Shown: piece after piece, positions 7,706 through 16,134 of the stretch
How the letters are laid out: the number at the start of each line of letters is the position of its first letter
Numbering within the stretch: the first letter of the stretch is position 1
Assembly: GCA_018716975.1 (NCBI GenBank)
Contig: DVJE01000013.1
Coordinates: 37,984-101,983 of the forward strand
DNA: 64,000 bases
Reading direction: 5' to 3'
Source of the DNA: Candidatus Gallacutalibacter stercoravium
Lineage (GTDB): Bacteria; Bacillota; Clostridia; Oscillospirales; Acutalibacteraceae
The notes under the pieces: model-generated
The model's input: the letters and a program-made list of their open reading frames with translations, nothing else
Told to the model about the DNA's origin: nothing
Database searches by the model: none
Translations under genes and position numbers: made by a program

Positions 7706-10084
7706 TTATCGCTTTTCTAGCCGGGCAAAGTTCGACATCAGCTTTTTGGTGCCCGCTTTGGCAAAGGCAATTTCTAAAAGCGTGTCGTTGCCCATGGGGG
7801 TGGCGGATAAAATAACCCCGTCGCCAAAAACCTTGTGATACACCTGGTCGCCCACCTGCAGCGCGGGGTGAACGCCGCCGGCGCCGGGCAAAACCTGGCC
7901 GAAATGCCGCGCCGCGTTGGCCGACTTCAGGCGGGTTTCATAAGCGGAGGTGGGGGGCCGCACCCCCGGATCCGGCTTTTTCCAATCGCGGGCGCGGGAG
8001 CGATCCACCAGCTCCTCGGGGATTTCTGCGGTAAAGCGCGACATTTTATTGCGCGAGGTGCTGCCGAACAGCATGCGGCTATCGGCGTTTAGAATATACA
8101 GGCGCTCCTTTGCCCGGGTGATGGCCACATAGGCCAGCCTGCGCTCCTCTTCGATTTCGCCGGGGTTATAGATGGCCTGCAGCCCGGGGAAAATCCCCTC
8201 TTCAAAGCCCGGCAAAAACACCACCGGGAACTCCAACCCCTTGGCCGAGTGCATGGTCATCAGCACAACCGACTGGGCGTTTTCGTCGTAGTTGTCGATA
8301 TCGGTCATCAGCGAAACTTCCTCTAAAAAGCCCGAAAGGCTGGCCTCTTCGCCGTTTTCTTCCTCATACTTGATGATATTGGAGGCAAGCTCGTTGATAT
8401 TTTCCACCCGGCTTTCGCTTTCTTCCTTTTCCGACCGGATGGCGGCGATATACTGGGTTTTTTCCAGCACCAGCTCATACAGCTGCCGCAAAGAAACCTC
8501 TTCGTCTTGCGAGGCGGCAATCAGCTCGTCTATCAAGCGGGCAAACTGCTGCAACTTTGGGGCGGCGCGGCGCAGCGATTCAAACTCGTCCGCCCGGCGG
8601 ATAATCTCCAGCAGCTCCTCCCCCAGGGCCGACGCGATTTCAGAGGCCTGGGCAATGGTGCGCTCCCCGATGGAACGCTTGGGCATATTGATGATGCGCC
8701 GCAGCCGCATTTCATCGGCAGGGTTGTTGATAACGCTCAAATAGGCTATCATATCCCGAATTTCTTTGCGCTCATAAAAGCGAAAGCCGCCGATGATGCG
8801 GTAGGGGATGCCCGATTTCACAAACACCTTTTCAATCATATTGGATTGGGAGTTCATGCGGTAAAGCACGGCATAGTCGGTATACCGCCGCCCTTTCGAC
8901 ACGCCCTCTTGAATCATATCGGCGATGTACTTCGCCTCGTCGTGCTCGTTAAAAGAGGTGTGCACAAAGATCTTTTCCCCTTCGCCGTTGTCGGTCCACA
9001 GGGTTTTGCCTTTGCGCATCTCGTTGTTGGCGATTACCGCGTTGGCGGCGTTTAAGATATTCTGGGTAGAGCGGTAGTTTTGCTCCAAACGGATCACCAC
9101 CGCGTCGGGGTAGCTTTTTTCAAAGCTCATAATATTCTCGATTGTGGCGCCGCGGAACTTATAGATGCTTTGGTCGTCGTCGCCCACCACGCACAGGTTG
9201 CGCCGCTTGCCCGCCAACAGCTGAATAAAGCGGTATTGCACGCGGTTGGTGTCTTGATATTCATCCACCAAAATATAGCGAAAGCGGTTTTGATAATACT
9301 CCAGCACCTCGGGGTACTGCTCCAGCAGCAGCACCGCGTTGGTGAGCAGATCGTCAAAATCCATGGCGTCCGCCTCCCGCAGCCGGCGCTGATACAGCGT
9401 ATACGCCTGCGCCACTTTTGCCAGGCGAAAATCGTTGCCCGCCTGGCGCGCGTATTCCCCGGCGTCTATCATGGCGTCTTTTGCGTGAGAAATTTCTGCC
9501 TGAATGGTTTTATACGAAATGTTCTTGTCGTCTATATTCAGCGCCTTCTGGCAATCCTTAATCAACCGGCGGGTGTCGTCGGCGTCGTATACCGTAAAAT
9601 GCTTGGTATAGCCCAGGCGTTCCCCATCCCTGCGCAACATGCGCGCGCAGGTGGAGTGAAAGGTAGAAGCCCAAATCTCCTCCCCTTGGGGCCCCAGCAT
9701 AGAGGCCAGGCGATCTTTCAGCTCCCCCGCCGCCTTGTTGGTAAAGGTAATGGCCAAAACCTGCCAGGGCTGCGCCGGGTTTACCGCCAGCTTGCGGGCC
9801 AATTCCCCGGGCAGCAGCCCGCCGCCGGATAACGCCGCTTCCATTTGCTCTATTTCTTCTTGCGAAGGCGCCTCGCCCACCGCATCGCTCTCATATGCGT
9901 CGCCGTAGCGAATGATATTGGCTATCCGGTTCACCAGCACCGTGGTTTTGCCGCTGCCCGCGCCGGCCAAAATCAGCAGCGGGCCGTTCACATGAAACAC
10001 AGCCTCCCTTTGCTTTTCATTCATGCGGGAAAATTCTTGTTCCATGAGCTTTTTTCTAAGTGCAATCAGCTTTTGATTTGTCAT
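7706..10084 (-). CDS. pcrA: ATP-dependent DNA helicase PcrA/UvrD
   Basis: Superfamily 1A 3'-5' DNA helicase acting in nucleotide excision repair, replication restart and removal of RecA filaments. The 792-residue protein shows the ordered UvrD motifs: AGAGSGKTT (motif I, about residue 40), LVDEYQDTN (II), VGDDDQSIY (III), LEQNYRST (IV), a GFEEGIFP segment and LAYVAITRAKE (VI). The C-terminus ends with the PcrA-type domain (VYHKVFGDGVI). I use ATG 10084 because GGGAG lies 7 bp before it, rather than a GTG 18 bp upstream. It is transcribed alone, with a promoter at 10258-10286 and a terminator at 7585-7627. Confidence 0.96.
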   Translation of the reverse strand: MTNQKLIALRKKLMEQEFSRMNEKQREAVFHVNGPLLILAGAGSGKTTVLVNRIANIIRYGDAYESDAVGEAPSQEEIEQMEAALSGGGLLPGELARKLAVNPAQPWQVLAITFTNKAAGELKDRLASMLGPQGEEIWASTFHSTCARMLRRDGERLGYTKHFTVYDADDTRRLIKDCQKALNIDDKNISYKTIQAEISHAKDAMIDAGEYARQAGNDFRLAKVAQAYTLYQRRLREADAMDFDDLLTNAVLLLEQYPEVLEYYQNRFRYILVDEYQDTNRVQYRFIQLLAGKRRNLCVVGDDDQSIYKFRGATIENIMSFEKSYPDAVVIRLEQNYRSTQNILNAANAVIANNEMRKGKTLWTDNGEGEKIFVHTSFNEHDEAKYIADMIQEGVSKGRRYTDYAVLYRMNSQSNMIEKVFVKSGIPYRIIGGFRFYERKEIRDMIAYLSVINNPADEMRLRRIINMPKRSIGERTIAQASEIASALGEELLEIIRRADEFESLRRAAPKLQQFARLIDELIAASQDEEVSLRQLYELVLEKTQYIAAIRSEKEESESRVENINELASNIIKYEEENGEEASLSGFLEEVSLMTDIDNYDENAQSVVLMTMHSAKGLEFPVVFLPGFEEGIFPGLQAIYNPGEIEEERRLAYVAITRAKERLYILNADSRMLFGSTSRNKMSRFTAEIPEELVDRSRARDWKKPDPGVRPPTSAYETRLKSANAARHFGQVLPGAGGVHPALQVGDQVYHKVFGDGVILSATPMGNDTLLEIAFAKAGTKKLMSNFARLEKR

Positions 10085-10257
10085 AATTAGCTCCCATCCC
10101 ACTCATGCGCGAATTTGCCGCCTGCCCCCTTTGTTTAAAACCCGGCGTTTCTGTTGCAATTTCTCCCAACAGAAAAAATCAACGCGCAGCCGGTTGAAAC
10201 GGTTAAACGGCGGCAGACGGCTTCCTCTTCCTAAAACCGCAATAGGCTATCCAATTT

Positions 10258-10286
10258 ATTATAGCGGATTTCGGCGGCAATGGCAA
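10258..10286 (-). promoter_or_regulatory. SigmaA-type promoter of pcrA
   Basis: Minus-strand TTGCCA (10281-10286) and TATAAT (10258-10263) with a 17-bp spacer, about 175 bp upstream of the pcrA ATG. Confidence 0.75.
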
Positions 10287-10579
10287 ATCAAAATGCAAAG
10301 CTTTGCCCCGCAGGCGGCGATTGGCCCGGCGGCTGGCCAAATAGCTGGCCCGGCGCCTGCAAAAAGGCCGGTTTTGGGGCTAGGCGCGCGCTTTCAGCGC
10401 GGCGACGGCCGCATAATGCAGCACGGTAAAAGCGGGCGGCGCAAACCTTGGTGATTGGCACATTTTAGCACAAAACCGCACGCCGGGCAAGAAACAGCCC
10501 CCGCATCCCCCTGGCGGCGGCCAAAGGGGAGCGCTTTTCTCACAAGCCGCCTCAAAGCTCCGTTACGGGCCGTTGCCGC
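10287..10579. other. Spacer between divergent pcrA and deacetylase promoters
   Basis: No gene, RNA or clear structure was recognised. The sequence is G+C-rich with short GGCTGGCC-like repetitions near 10325-10355. Confidence 0.5.
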
Positions 10580-10608
10580 TTGTTGCCCGTGGCGAAACGT
10601 GCTATAGT
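10580..10608 (+). promoter_or_regulatory. SigmaA-type promoter of the polysaccharide deacetylase gene
   Basis: TTGTTG (10580-10585) and TATAGT (10603-10608) with a 17-bp spacer, about 45 bp upstream of the start codon. Confidence 0.65.
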
Positions 10609-10654
10609 GTAGGCAGCATCTTTCGCCGAAAACAACAAGAATAGGGGGCTTTTT

Positions 10655-11350
10655 ATGTTCCAGGGCAAAACAAAAGCGGTTACCTTTAGCTATGACGACG
10701 GCGTAACGCAAGACAGGCGGCTGGTAGATATGTTCAACCGCTACGGCTTAAAGGCCACCTTTAACCTTAATTCCGGCTTGCTGGGCGCGCCGGGCACGGT
10801 GCGGATAGAGGGCCGGCCCATTGCGCACAACAAGGTGCCGGCCGCACAGGTGCGCGCCCTTTACGCCGGGCACGAAATTGCGGCCCACACCTTAACGCAC
10901 CCCATGCTGACCGATTTGCCCGACGAAGAGATCTGCCGGCAGGTGGAGCAAGATAGGCTGGCGCTGTCGGAGCTGGCGGGCTACGAGGTAACCGGCATGG
11001 CCTACCCCGGCGGGGATCCCAATTACAACGATCACGTAGCCGGCGTTATCCGCGCGCAAACCGGGGTGAAATACGCCCGCACCATCCGCTGCTGCTATCA
11101 TTTTTCTCCCCAAGCGGATCTATACCGGTTTCAACCCAGCGTATACCATATGGAGTGGGAAAAGCTTTTCTCTCTGGGCGAGCAGTTTTTAAAGCTGGAC
11201 GCCGAAACGCCCCAGGTGCTGTATGTTTGGGGCCACAGCTACGAGTTTGATTACGAAAACACCTGGGATAAATTTGAAGAATTTTGCCGCCTCATCAGCG
11301 GCCGGCCCGATATTTTTTACGGCACCAACCGCCAGGTGTTCGGGCTATAA
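10655..11350 (+). CDS. Polysaccharide deacetylase family protein (NodB-like, CE4-type fold)
   Basis: Members remove acetyl groups from N-acetylated sugars using a metal held by one Asp and two His. The 231-residue protein has the family markers in order: FSYDDG near the N-terminus (metal and base Asp pair), then EIAAHTLTHPML with the HxxxH metal pair. No signal peptide is present, so it probably acts in the cytoplasm, unlike peptidoglycan deacetylases that are exported. GGGGG lies 7 bp before the ATG. The gene stands alone. A long inverted repeat in the downstream low-complexity block may serve as its terminator. Substrate is unknown. Confidence 0.85.
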   Translation: MFQGKTKAVTFSYDDGVTQDRRLVDMFNRYGLKATFNLNSGLLGAPGTVRIEGRPIAHNKVPAAQVRALYAGHEIAAHTLTHPMLTDLPDEEICRQVEQDRLALSELAGYEVTGMAYPGGDPNYNDHVAGVIRAQTGVKYARTIRCCYHFSPQADLYRFQPSVYHMEWEKLFSLGEQFLKLDAETPQVLYVWGHSYEFDYENTWDKFEEFCRLISGRPDIFYGTNRQVFGL

Positions 11351-11361
11351 TCCCCGCGAAA

Positions 11362-11530
11362 CGGCAAAACGGCACAACACCGGAGCAGTGGAGCAGCGAA
11401 ACAACACAACAGTAGAACGGCACAACAGCAGAGCAGCAGCCGGGCGGCAGAGCACGGAGCATTGGAACATCAGAGCATCGGAGCATCGGGGCGCGCCCGG
11501 CTGCTCCGATGCTCCGATGCCCTGCTGCTC
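11362..11530. repeat. Low-complexity GAGCA/CAACA repeat block with a 15-bp inverted repeat
   Basis: Degenerate units such as CGGAGCAGTGGAGCAG, CGGCACAACA and GAGCATCG fill the spacer. At its end a perfect 15-bp inverted repeat (11475-11489 with 11506-11520) can form a hairpin with a 16-nt loop. It looks derived from head-to-head copies of the GAGCATCG unit. No gene is seen between 11351 and 11783. Confidence 0.75.
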
Positions 11531-11567
11531 CGATGCTTTGTTCCTCCGGCGTTTGGGGCCAACCGGC

Positions 11568-11620
11568 TTGACTGCCCGGCGCAGGTGTGTTATTATTAGG
11601 TTAGTTTATGCTAACATAAA
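11568..11620 (+). promoter_or_regulatory. Promoter with overlapping dyad upstream of the HMA gene
   Basis: TTGACT (11568-11573), a 17-bp spacer and TATTAT (11591-11596) form a good promoter. Immediately after the -10, at the expected start point, lies GTTAG-TTTATG-CTAAC (11600-11615), interleaved with TTTATG-CTAA-CATAAA. GTTAG/CTAAC half sites resemble metal-responsive DtxR-type boxes; that comparison is an inference. Confidence 0.65.
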
Positions 11621-11783
11621 ACAGGTTGCCCTCCGTCGTTGCTCTCGGGAGCCCCGGCAAAGCCCATGCGCGGCAAACCTTTCGCCTTGGCGCGCAACCA
11701 AACCGCCGCCGGAAGCGGCCAACCGGGCGCCGCCCCGCCGCCCGACTATGGCAACCAATCACTTTTAAGAGGAGGAAGCGGAT

Positions 11784-12041
11784 ATGATGAAATACACGGT
11801 TACGGTAGACGGTATGCAGTGCGGCATGTGCGAGGCGCATGTGAACGAGGCGGTGCGCAAAGCTTTTTCGGTGAAAAAGGTGCAGTCTTCCCACAGCAAA
11901 AAGCAAACGGTGGTCATCACCGATTCGCCCATTGACCAACAAGAGCTGCAAGCCGTGATTAACAACACCGGCTACACGGCGTTGGCGGTATCCGGCGAGC
12001 CCTACGAAAAAAAGGGGCTGTTCTCCGCCTTTCGCAAATAA
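11784..12041 (+). CDS. Heavy-metal-associated (HMA) domain protein, CopZ-like metallochaperone
   Basis: The 85-residue protein is one ferredoxin-like HMA domain. The metal site is the GMQCGMC loop near residues 10-16, with two Cys able to bind soft metals such as Cu(I). The C-terminal tail GEPYEKKGLFSAFRK is basic. A strong AGGAGG lies upstream; ATG 11784 or 11787 are both possible. Such proteins usually hand metal to a P-type ATPase, but no transporter is adjacent, so this copy is an orphan. Its promoter has a dyad at the start point, suggesting metal-dependent repression. The metal identity is not decided by sequence. Confidence 0.88.
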   Translation: MMKYTVTVDGMQCGMCEAHVNEAVRKAFSVKKVQSSHSKKQTVVITDSPIDQQELQAVINNTGYTALAVSGEPYEKKGLFSAFRK

Positions 12042-12155
12042 GGCAAGCGCCCGGCAACCCACAGCCCGGCTTTCTTTTTATCAAAACGGCGCCATGCGCC
12101 CAAAGGCGGGCGAGGCTGGGGTAAAAAGCGGCTGCACCCTTTCGCTTTGGGGGCC

Positions 12156-12614
12156 TTATGCGCCCTGCCGGGCCTCCGGCTCCACATAAGCGCCGTCAGG
12201 GGCCGGGGCGGTTATTTCGGTTACCGTTGCCTCCGGCTGTGAAAAAGACTGAAAAGCGGCAAAATGAAGCGCCGCCATCAAAACGGTTAGCACGGCCAGG
12301 GCGATGAGGATGCCCGCCGCCACCCTCCAGATTCTTCGGTTTCGTTGGTTGCGCTGGGCCAGCAACAGGTTCAGCTGTTCCAGCTGCCCGGCGATGGGAT
12401 CCGCCTCGGCGGAAGGCTCCACCTCGCGCCCCAGCAACCGGCTCACCGGCACCTCAAAAATTTCAGCCAGGCGGATGAGCAAATCCGCGTCCGGCACAGA
12501 GAGCTGATTTTCCCATTTCGATATGGTTTGGCGGGTAACGTGCAGCCGCTCGGCCAGCGCCTCTTGCGACAGCCCCTTTGCCTTGCGCAGTTTTTTTAGG
12601 TTTTCATGAAACAT
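12156..12614 (-). CDS. XRE-family HTH regulator with a membrane anchor
   Basis: Residues 1-60 form a Cro/C1-type helix-turn-helix (MFHENLKKLRKAKGLSQEAL, then VTRQTISKWENQ). After a hydrophilic linker, one membrane segment lies at about 96-118 and a short acidic tail follows, probably outside. The 152-residue layout matches small membrane-tethered XRE regulators common in Firmicutes. AAAGGAGG lies before the ATG and a promoter is seen at 12689-12717. The target is unknown; autoregulation is plausible but not shown. Confidence 0.85.
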   Translation of the reverse strand: MFHENLKKLRKAKGLSQEALAERLHVTRQTISKWENQLSVPDADLLIRLAEIFEVPVSRLLGREVEPSAEADPIAGQLEQLNLLLAQRNQRNRRIWRVAAGILIALAVLTVLMAALHFAAFQSFSQPEATVTEITAPAPDGAYVEPEARQGA

Positions 12615-12688
12615 GGTTTTCCTCCTTTACGGCGATCGCCCGCTTGCCCAATGCCCATTTGCGCGGCGCCGGGCGAAGCGGCGTTATC

Positions 12689-12717
12689 ATCATACCGTAA
12701 GAACGCCGTTGCGGCAA
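12689..12717 (-). promoter_or_regulatory. SigmaA-type promoter of the XRE regulator gene
   Basis: Minus-strand TTGCCG (12712-12717) and TATGAT (12689-12694) with a 17-bp spacer, about 75 bp upstream of the ATG. Confidence 0.65.
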
Positions 12718-13042
12718 GCAACGCAAACGAACAAGCCCCCCAACGGCGCAGGGTTGCCCGCCATCGCGTTTGCATGCGCGCCTTTCTACGCTTTACGCCT
12801 TTGCGCCCGGCGCACCCATGGGCTAAAAACAAAGGGGGGATTCCGGCATATCCCTCAAGAGAAAAAGCCCGGCCGGCCCTTTTGCAACCGCTGTTTTTCA
12901 CTTTGCGAATTGCCCAACGCCCCGCGTCTTGGCTTACCGCGCCGCCTTTTGGCCACCGCCGCGCCGGGGCGCCGGGGCGCGGTTGCTGCAAGCGCGGCCG
13001 CGGGCACCCGGTTCAACCGGCCCCTGCCCTTGCGCAAAACAG
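12718..13042. other. G+C-rich spacer with no recognised gene
   Basis: Open frames on both strands are Arg/Pro/Ala-rich and lack ribosome sites. No RNA gene was recognised. Confidence 0.5.
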
Positions 13043-13085
13043 AACTCCCCTCAGAGCCTGCAACCAAGCCCCGAGGGGAGTTTTT
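13043..13085 (-). terminator. Hairpin terminator after galE
   Basis: AACTCCCCTC (13043-13052) pairs with GAGGGGAGTT (13073-13082) around a 20-nt loop. On the minus strand the stem is followed by CTGTTTT, a moderate T tract; on the plus strand by TTT. It lies about 20 bp after the galE stop. Confidence 0.7.
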
Positions 13086-13103
13086 ATGGTTTTTTATGAT
13101 TTC

Positions 13104-14117
13104 TTACGCTTCAAACCCGTTGGGATTGTTCTTTTGCCAACGCCAGCTGTCTTCGCACATTTCGTCTAAATTGCGAACAGCCTTCCACCCCAGCTCTTGG
13201 TAGGCCTTGGTGGCGTCCGCATAGCACACGGCGATATCCCCCGGCCGCCGCGCCGTAATCCGGTAGGGAATCTTTTTGCCGCAGGCCTTTTCAAAGGCAT
13301 GAATAATATCCAGCACGCTGTAGCCCACGCCTGTGCCCAGGTTATAGGCCACAACGCCGGGATTCTCGCCCAGCTTTTTCAGCGCCTTTACATGGCCCAA
13401 GGCCAAATCCACCACATGGATATAATCCCGCACGCCGGTTCCGTCGGGCGTGTCGTAATCATTGCCGAACACGTTAACGCATTCCAGCTTGCCCACCGCC
13501 ACCTGCGCCACATAGGGCAACAGGTTGTTGGGGATGCCCCGCGGGTTTTCGCCGATGCGGCCGCTCTTGTGGGCGCCGATGGGGTTGAAATAGCGCAACA
13601 AAATCACATTCCAGGCCGGATCCGACGTGTGCAGATCGGTTAAAATCTCTTCCAGCATCAGCTTGGTGCGCCCATAGGGGTTGGTTACGTGCAGCGCAAA
13701 GTCTTCGCGGATGGGCACCGTTTTGGGGCTGCCGTATACCGTTGCCGAAGAGCTGAACACAATATTTTTCACCCCGTGCCGGCGCATACAATCGCACAAA
13801 ATCAAGGTGCCGGTGACGTTGTTGTGATAATACTCCAAAGGCTTGCTCACCGATTCGCCCACCGCCTTTAACCCGGCAAAGTGGATCACCGCCTCGATGT
13901 TCTCGTTATCAAAAACATGGTTTACAGCCTGCTCGTCTAACAAATCCGCTTGATAAAAGGTTACATCTTTGCCGGTGATTTCGCGCACCCGCTGCAAAGA
14001 CTCCTCGCAGGAATTGCACAGGTTATCCAACACAACCACATCGTACCCCGCCGTTAACAGCTCCACGCAAGTATGGCTGCCGATATAGCCCGCGCCGCCT
14101 GTTACTAATATAGACAT
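13104..14117 (-). CDS. galE: UDP-glucose 4-epimerase
   Basis: Interconverts UDP-glucose and UDP-galactose (often also the N-acetyl forms) with tightly bound NAD; last step of the Leloir pathway. The 337-residue protein has the NAD motif GGAGYIGSH at 7-15, the catalytic Ser124 in [10 protein letters not shown] and the YxxxK pair Tyr148/Lys152 in YGRTK, all as in bacterial GalE. GGGGG precedes the ATG and a promoter is present at 14142-14170. It is a single-gene unit with its own terminator. In this window it links functionally to lacZ, pgm and the nahK operon, though galK and galT are not seen. Confidence 0.95.
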   Translation of the reverse strand: MSILVTGGAGYIGSHTCVELLTAGYDVVVLDNLCNSCEESLQRVREITGKDVTFYQADLLDEQAVNHVFDNENIEAVIHFAGLKAVGESVSKPLEYYHNNVTGTLILCDCMRRHGVKNIVFSSSATVYGSPKTVPIREDFALHVTNPYGRTKLMLEEILTDLHTSDPAWNVILLRYFNPIGAHKSGRIGENPRGIPNNLLPYVAQVAVGKLECVNVFGNDYDTPDGTGVRDYIHVVDLALGHVKALKKLGENPGVVAYNLGTGVGYSVLDIIHAFEKACGKKIPYRITARRPGDIAVCYADATKAYQELGWKAVRNLDEMCEDSWRWQKNNPNGFEA

Positions 14118-14141
14118 TGGCTACGCCCCCTTCTACTTTTA

Positions 14142-14170
14142 AGTATAATCGAGCCGCTTTGGGTTTTCAA
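14142..14170 (-). promoter_or_regulatory. SigmaA-type promoter of galE
   Basis: Minus-strand TTGAAA (14165-14170) and TATACT (14142-14147) with a 17-bp spacer, 25 bp upstream of the ATG. Confidence 0.8.
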
Positions 14171-14245
14171 TTCCTTTTATATGTAGCATTTTCTCAAATA
14201 TATAGGATATCCCCTCAAAGGGCAAAAATCTTTTGCCCGCACAAA

Positions 14246-14268
14246 GGCCCGCAGGAATGCTGCGGGCC
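14246..14268 (-). terminator. Hairpin after the ABC exporter pair
   Basis: GGCCCGCAG (14246-14254) pairs perfectly with CTGCGGGCC (14260-14268). On the minus strand the stem is followed by TTTGTG, a weak T tract. Confidence 0.65.
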
Positions 14269-14301
14269 CAAGGAGGCTTTTTAGCCGTTTGCGCGTTGCT
14301 T

Positions 14302-16134
14302 TTAGCTCAGCGCTTTCATCATCGATTCTTCGGCGAACTGCTTGCTGTAAAGCGAATAATAATACCCCTTTTTCTCCAGCAGCTCCCGATGCTTGCCCTG
14401 CTCTACAATGCGCCCGTCTTTTACCACCAAAATCAAATCCGCCTGGCGGATGGTGGAAAGGCGGTGGGCAATCAAGAACGAGGTGCGGTTTTGCAGCAAA
14501 TGCGAAATGGCGTTTTGAATCAGCTGCTCTGTGCGGGTGTCGATAGAAGAGGTGGCCTCGTCCAGCACAAAAATTCTGGGATCCGCCAACACGGCCCGGG
14601 CAAAAGAGATCAGCTGCTTTTCGCCGGTAGAAAGGCGGTCGCCCCCCTCGCCCACGTTGCTGTTATAGCCGTCCTCCAGCTTATCCACCACCGTGTCGGC
14701 CGATACGCTTTTGGCCGCCCGCTCAATCTGCTCGTCGGTGGCGTCCAGCTTGCCGTAACGGATATTCTCGCGCACCGTGCCCGAAAACAGGTGGGGGTTT
14801 TGCAGCACGTAGCCGATGTTGCTGTGCAGCCACAGCTGAGAGCGCTCGCGGTAATCCCGGCCGTCTATTAAAATCTTGCCCGAGGTGGGCTCAAAGAAGC
14901 GGCAGGCCAGGTTCACCAGCGTGCTTTTGCCCGCGCCTGTTTCGCCCACAATGGCCACCGTGGTGCCTGCGGGAATTTTTAAGCTAAAATGCTCCAACAC
15001 ATATTCTTCGCCGTCGGGGTAGCGAAAGGATACGTCTTGAAACTCAATATCCCCGCGGATGGGCTCCCAGTTTTCTTTTTTGGGGTGAAAGGCGTCGCCG
15101 TATTTTTCCACAACAGCGGGCGAATCCTGAATATCGGGCTTTTGCTCCAGCAGGCCGGTTACCCGCTCAATATTGGCCTGGGCCGAAATGAGATCGGCAA
15201 ACAGCCGCGCCAGCTGCTGAATGGGCTCAAAAATGCCCACCGCGTAAGAGGTAAAGGCCGACAGGGTGCCCAGCATCATCAAATCCTCCAGCACCATGTG
15301 CCCGCCGCGCCACATCACCAGCGCCGTGGCCACCGAGCTTAAAAACAGCACCAAGGGGATATAGGTGGCGCTCAGCCGGGCCACCTTGATAGAAGAGCGG
15401 TACATATCGCCGGTTAGGTTGCGAAAATCTTTGTGGTTGGCCTCTTCAATCACCAATGTTTTCGAGGTTTTGGCCCCCACAATGCCCTCGTTGTAGGCCC
15501 CCGTAATTTGCGAGTTAATTTTGCGCACGCGGCGGTTCCAGTGCAAAATGCGCTTTTGAAAGAACACCGTTAAAATGGCGATGGCGGGCACCACCAGGAT
15601 AATCAGCAGCGCCAGTTGCACGTTTAAGGCAAACATGGCGATAAACACGCCGATAACGTAGCACAGCGCCCACAGCACATCCACCAGGCCCCAGGCCGTG
15701 GTGCCGGCAATGCGGTTGGTATCGCTCATCACCCTGGCCAGCAGGTAGCCCACCGGCGTTACGTTGTAGTAAGAAAACGACAGGGTTTGCAGGTGCACAA
15801 AGCAAGCGCGCTTTAAATCCCGCCCCAGGCTCATCTCTACATACATGGCCTTGCTGGCAAAAATAACAACCCCCAGCGCCTGCACCAAAATAACCGCCCC
15901 ATAGGTTAGGCCGAACGCCCACAGATGATCGGTGGTTTCGGCTTCGATAAAATTATCGATAGCGTAGCGCTGAAACAGCGGCATCACAATATCGATGAGC
16001 GCCGAAAACATGTTTAGGGCCACAATCAAAAAAAGCGGCGCCCGATAGGGCTTTAAAAACGGGAACAGCCCTTTCCAAATTTTAAAACTAAAGGGCTTGT
16101 TATATTCTTGCTCCTCCATGGCAGCCATTCTCAT
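14302..16134 (-). CDS. ABC exporter half-transporter, second subunit of a heterodimer
   Basis: A 610-residue type IV ABC exporter: six membrane helices in about 1-330, then a nucleotide-binding domain with Walker A GETGAGKST near 395, a signature near 502 and Walker B VLDEATSS with a catalytic Glu near 520. The signature reads LSTGEKQ instead of LSGGQ, as in one partner of heterodimeric exporters (LmrCD, BmrCD, TM287/288 type). Its ATG overlaps the stop of the upstream partner, so the two are co-translated. Substrate is unknown; drugs, lipids or peptides are all possible. Confidence 0.92.
   Translation of the reverse strand: MRMAAMEEQEYNKPFSFKIWKGLFPFLKPYRAPLFLIVALNMFSALIDIVMPLFQRYAIDNFIEAETTDHLWAFGLTYGAVILVQALGVVIFASKAMYVEMSLGRDLKRACFVHLQTLSFSYYNVTPVGYLLARVMSDTNRIAGTTAWGLVDVLWALCYVIGVFIAMFALNVQLALLIILVVPAIAILTVFFQKRILHWNRRVRKINSQITGAYNEGIVGAKTSKTLVIEEANHKDFRNLTGDMYRSSIKVARLSATYIPLVLFLSSVATALVMWRGGHMVLEDLMMLGTLSAFTSYAVGIFEPIQQLARLFADLISAQANIERVTGLLEQKPDIQDSPAVVEKYGDAFHPKKENWEPIRGDIEFQDVSFRYPDGEEYVLEHFSLKIPAGTTVAIVGETGAGKSTLVNLACRFFEPTSGKILIDGRDYRERSQLWLHSNIGYVLQNPHLFSGTVRENIRYGKLDATDEQIERAAKSVSADTVVDKLEDGYNSNVGEGGDRLSTGEKQLISFARAVLADPRIFVLDEATSSIDTRTEQLIQNAISHLLQNRTSFLIAHRLSTIRQADLILVVKDGRIVEQGKHRELLEKKGYYYSLYSKQFAEESMMKALS

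Noticed and set aside
12606..13203. Overlapping plus-strand open frames of 187 and 196 codons
   Set aside because: Arg/Pro/Ala-rich composition, no ribosome sites, overlap with the galE 3' end and its terminator.
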